Positions 23,021 to 23,412 of a stretch of 23,412 bases of DNA are shown here, piece by piece. Numbering within the stretch: the stretch's first letter is position 1; every line of letters starts with the position of its first letter. The notes under the pieces were generated by a model. It searched no databases. It was not told where the DNA came from and saw only the letters and a program-made list of their open reading frames with translations. A program made the translations under genes and the position numbers. Origin of the DNA: Gammaproteobacteria bacterium (GTDB taxonomy: Bacteria > Pseudomonadota > Gammaproteobacteria > Competibacterales > Competibacteraceae); NCBI GenBank assembly GCA_020047885.1, contig JAIFNF010000153.1, forward strand, positions 1 through 23,412, written 5' to 3'.

Positions 23021-23412
23021 TCAATGCTGACGATGTTGGCTCAACCGCTGCTCGAGCCGCCGGGATAACCGGGACAAACCAAAGCACAGTAGAAAATATA
23101 ACAGGGCAACCGTCAACCAGACTTCAAACACCCGTCCGGACGATACGGCCAGTTCCGTACCCGTAAAGGTCAGTTCCTGAATGGAAATCAGTGAGATAAG
23201 TGATGAATCCTTGACCAGTGAGATAAATTGCCCGGCCAGTGGCGGAACCATTTTGGCCACCGCCTGCGGCAATACGACCTCACTGAGAACTTGCCCGGAA
23301 TGCATTCCCAGCGCCCTGGCGGCTTCCGACTGACCTTTGGGCACCGCTTCAATGCCGGCGCGGACGATCTCGGCGACGTAAGCGCCCTCGAACATCGCCA
23401 GGCACATCAGCC
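23021..23412 (-). CDS. Polar amino-acid ABC transporter permease (5' part outside window)
   Basis: About 130 C-terminal residues of a HisM/GlnP-type inner-membrane permease are present, and the frame stays open to the window edge. The conserved opening (G-A-Y-V-A-E-I-V-R-A-G-I-E-A-V-P-K-G-Q) and the EAA loop (E-A-A-R-A-L-G-M, then V-V-L-P-Q-A) that docks with the ATPase are clear. L-V-K-D-S-S-L-I-S-L-I-S-I-Q-E-L and a final membrane helix (about residues 95-115 of the visible part) complete it. Such permeases work with a periplasmic binding protein and an ATPase, presumably encoded outside this window. The substrate is not deducible. A Met at 23407 is internal, not the start. Confidence 0.9.
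   Translation of the reverse strand, partial: LMCLAMFEGAYVAEIVRAGIEAVPKGQSEAARALGMHSGQVLSEVVLPQAVAKMVPPLAGQFISLVKDSSLISLISIQELTFTGTELAVSSGRVFEVWLTVALLYFLLCFGLSRLSRRLEQRLSQHRQH

Overview
The window looks like ordinary chromosome from a GC-rich gammaproteobacterium. The supporting pairs and genes are tesA divergent from ybbA-ybbP, an aroK-aroB pair with an ATGA overlap, msbA, rlmJ and an AmtB-type transporter. The phosphoenolpyruvate carboxykinase is the GTP-dependent type. This would suit an environmental lineage (for example relatives of Competibacter or purple sulfur bacteria), but that placement is a guess from gene content. There are no rRNA or tRNA genes, no CRISPR array, no transposase and no prophage gene.

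Layout from left to right. A 5'-truncated multi-sensor diguanylate cyclase gene (1-2318, +) converges on a family III CoA-transferase gene (2490-3782, -), with a long repeat-derived hairpin between them. A gap of about 490 bp holds a copy of a dispersed 44-bp repeat and a possible sigma-54 promoter. It precedes the ammonium transporter gene (4277-5596, +) and a tightly linked gene of unknown function (5611-6246, +). On the minus strand follow rlmJ and tesA, overlapping by 4 bp. tesA starts 17 bp from the divergent ABC pair ybbA-ybbP (7765-11062, +).

A MITE-like element with a large internal hairpin (about 11063-11204) sits directly behind ybbP and abuts a small unknown gene. Four further minus-strand genes follow: a secreted Sel1-repeat protein, a 65-residue protein resembling ribosome modulation factor/CrpP, MsbA, and GTP-dependent PEP carboxykinase. 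The carboxykinase gene has a clear intrinsic terminator just upstream of msbA.

A CBS-domain gene (16472-17098, +) diverges from pckG and converges on aroB. aroK-aroB lie together, but their common neighbours (pilus secretin genes, damX) are absent here. Divergent from aroK is a tail-anchored helical protein containing two kinds of internal tandem repeat. The window ends with a PAS-GAF-PAS-GGDEF-EAL protein (20168-22981, -) and the 3' part of a polar amino-acid ABC permease gene that runs off the edge.

The genes do not form one pathway. Themes are c-di-GMP signalling (two large sensor proteins, both with a variant GGDEF signature), nitrogen uptake, gluconeogenesis and the shikimate pathway, lipid and envelope export, and ribosome modification or hibernation. 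I found no clearly new multi-gene system. The most unusual items are the repeat-built tail-anchored protein, the RMF-like protein, the composition-shifted cysteine-rich PAS domain in the first gene, the altered catalytic motif of RlmJ, and the hairpin elements lodged between convergent genes.
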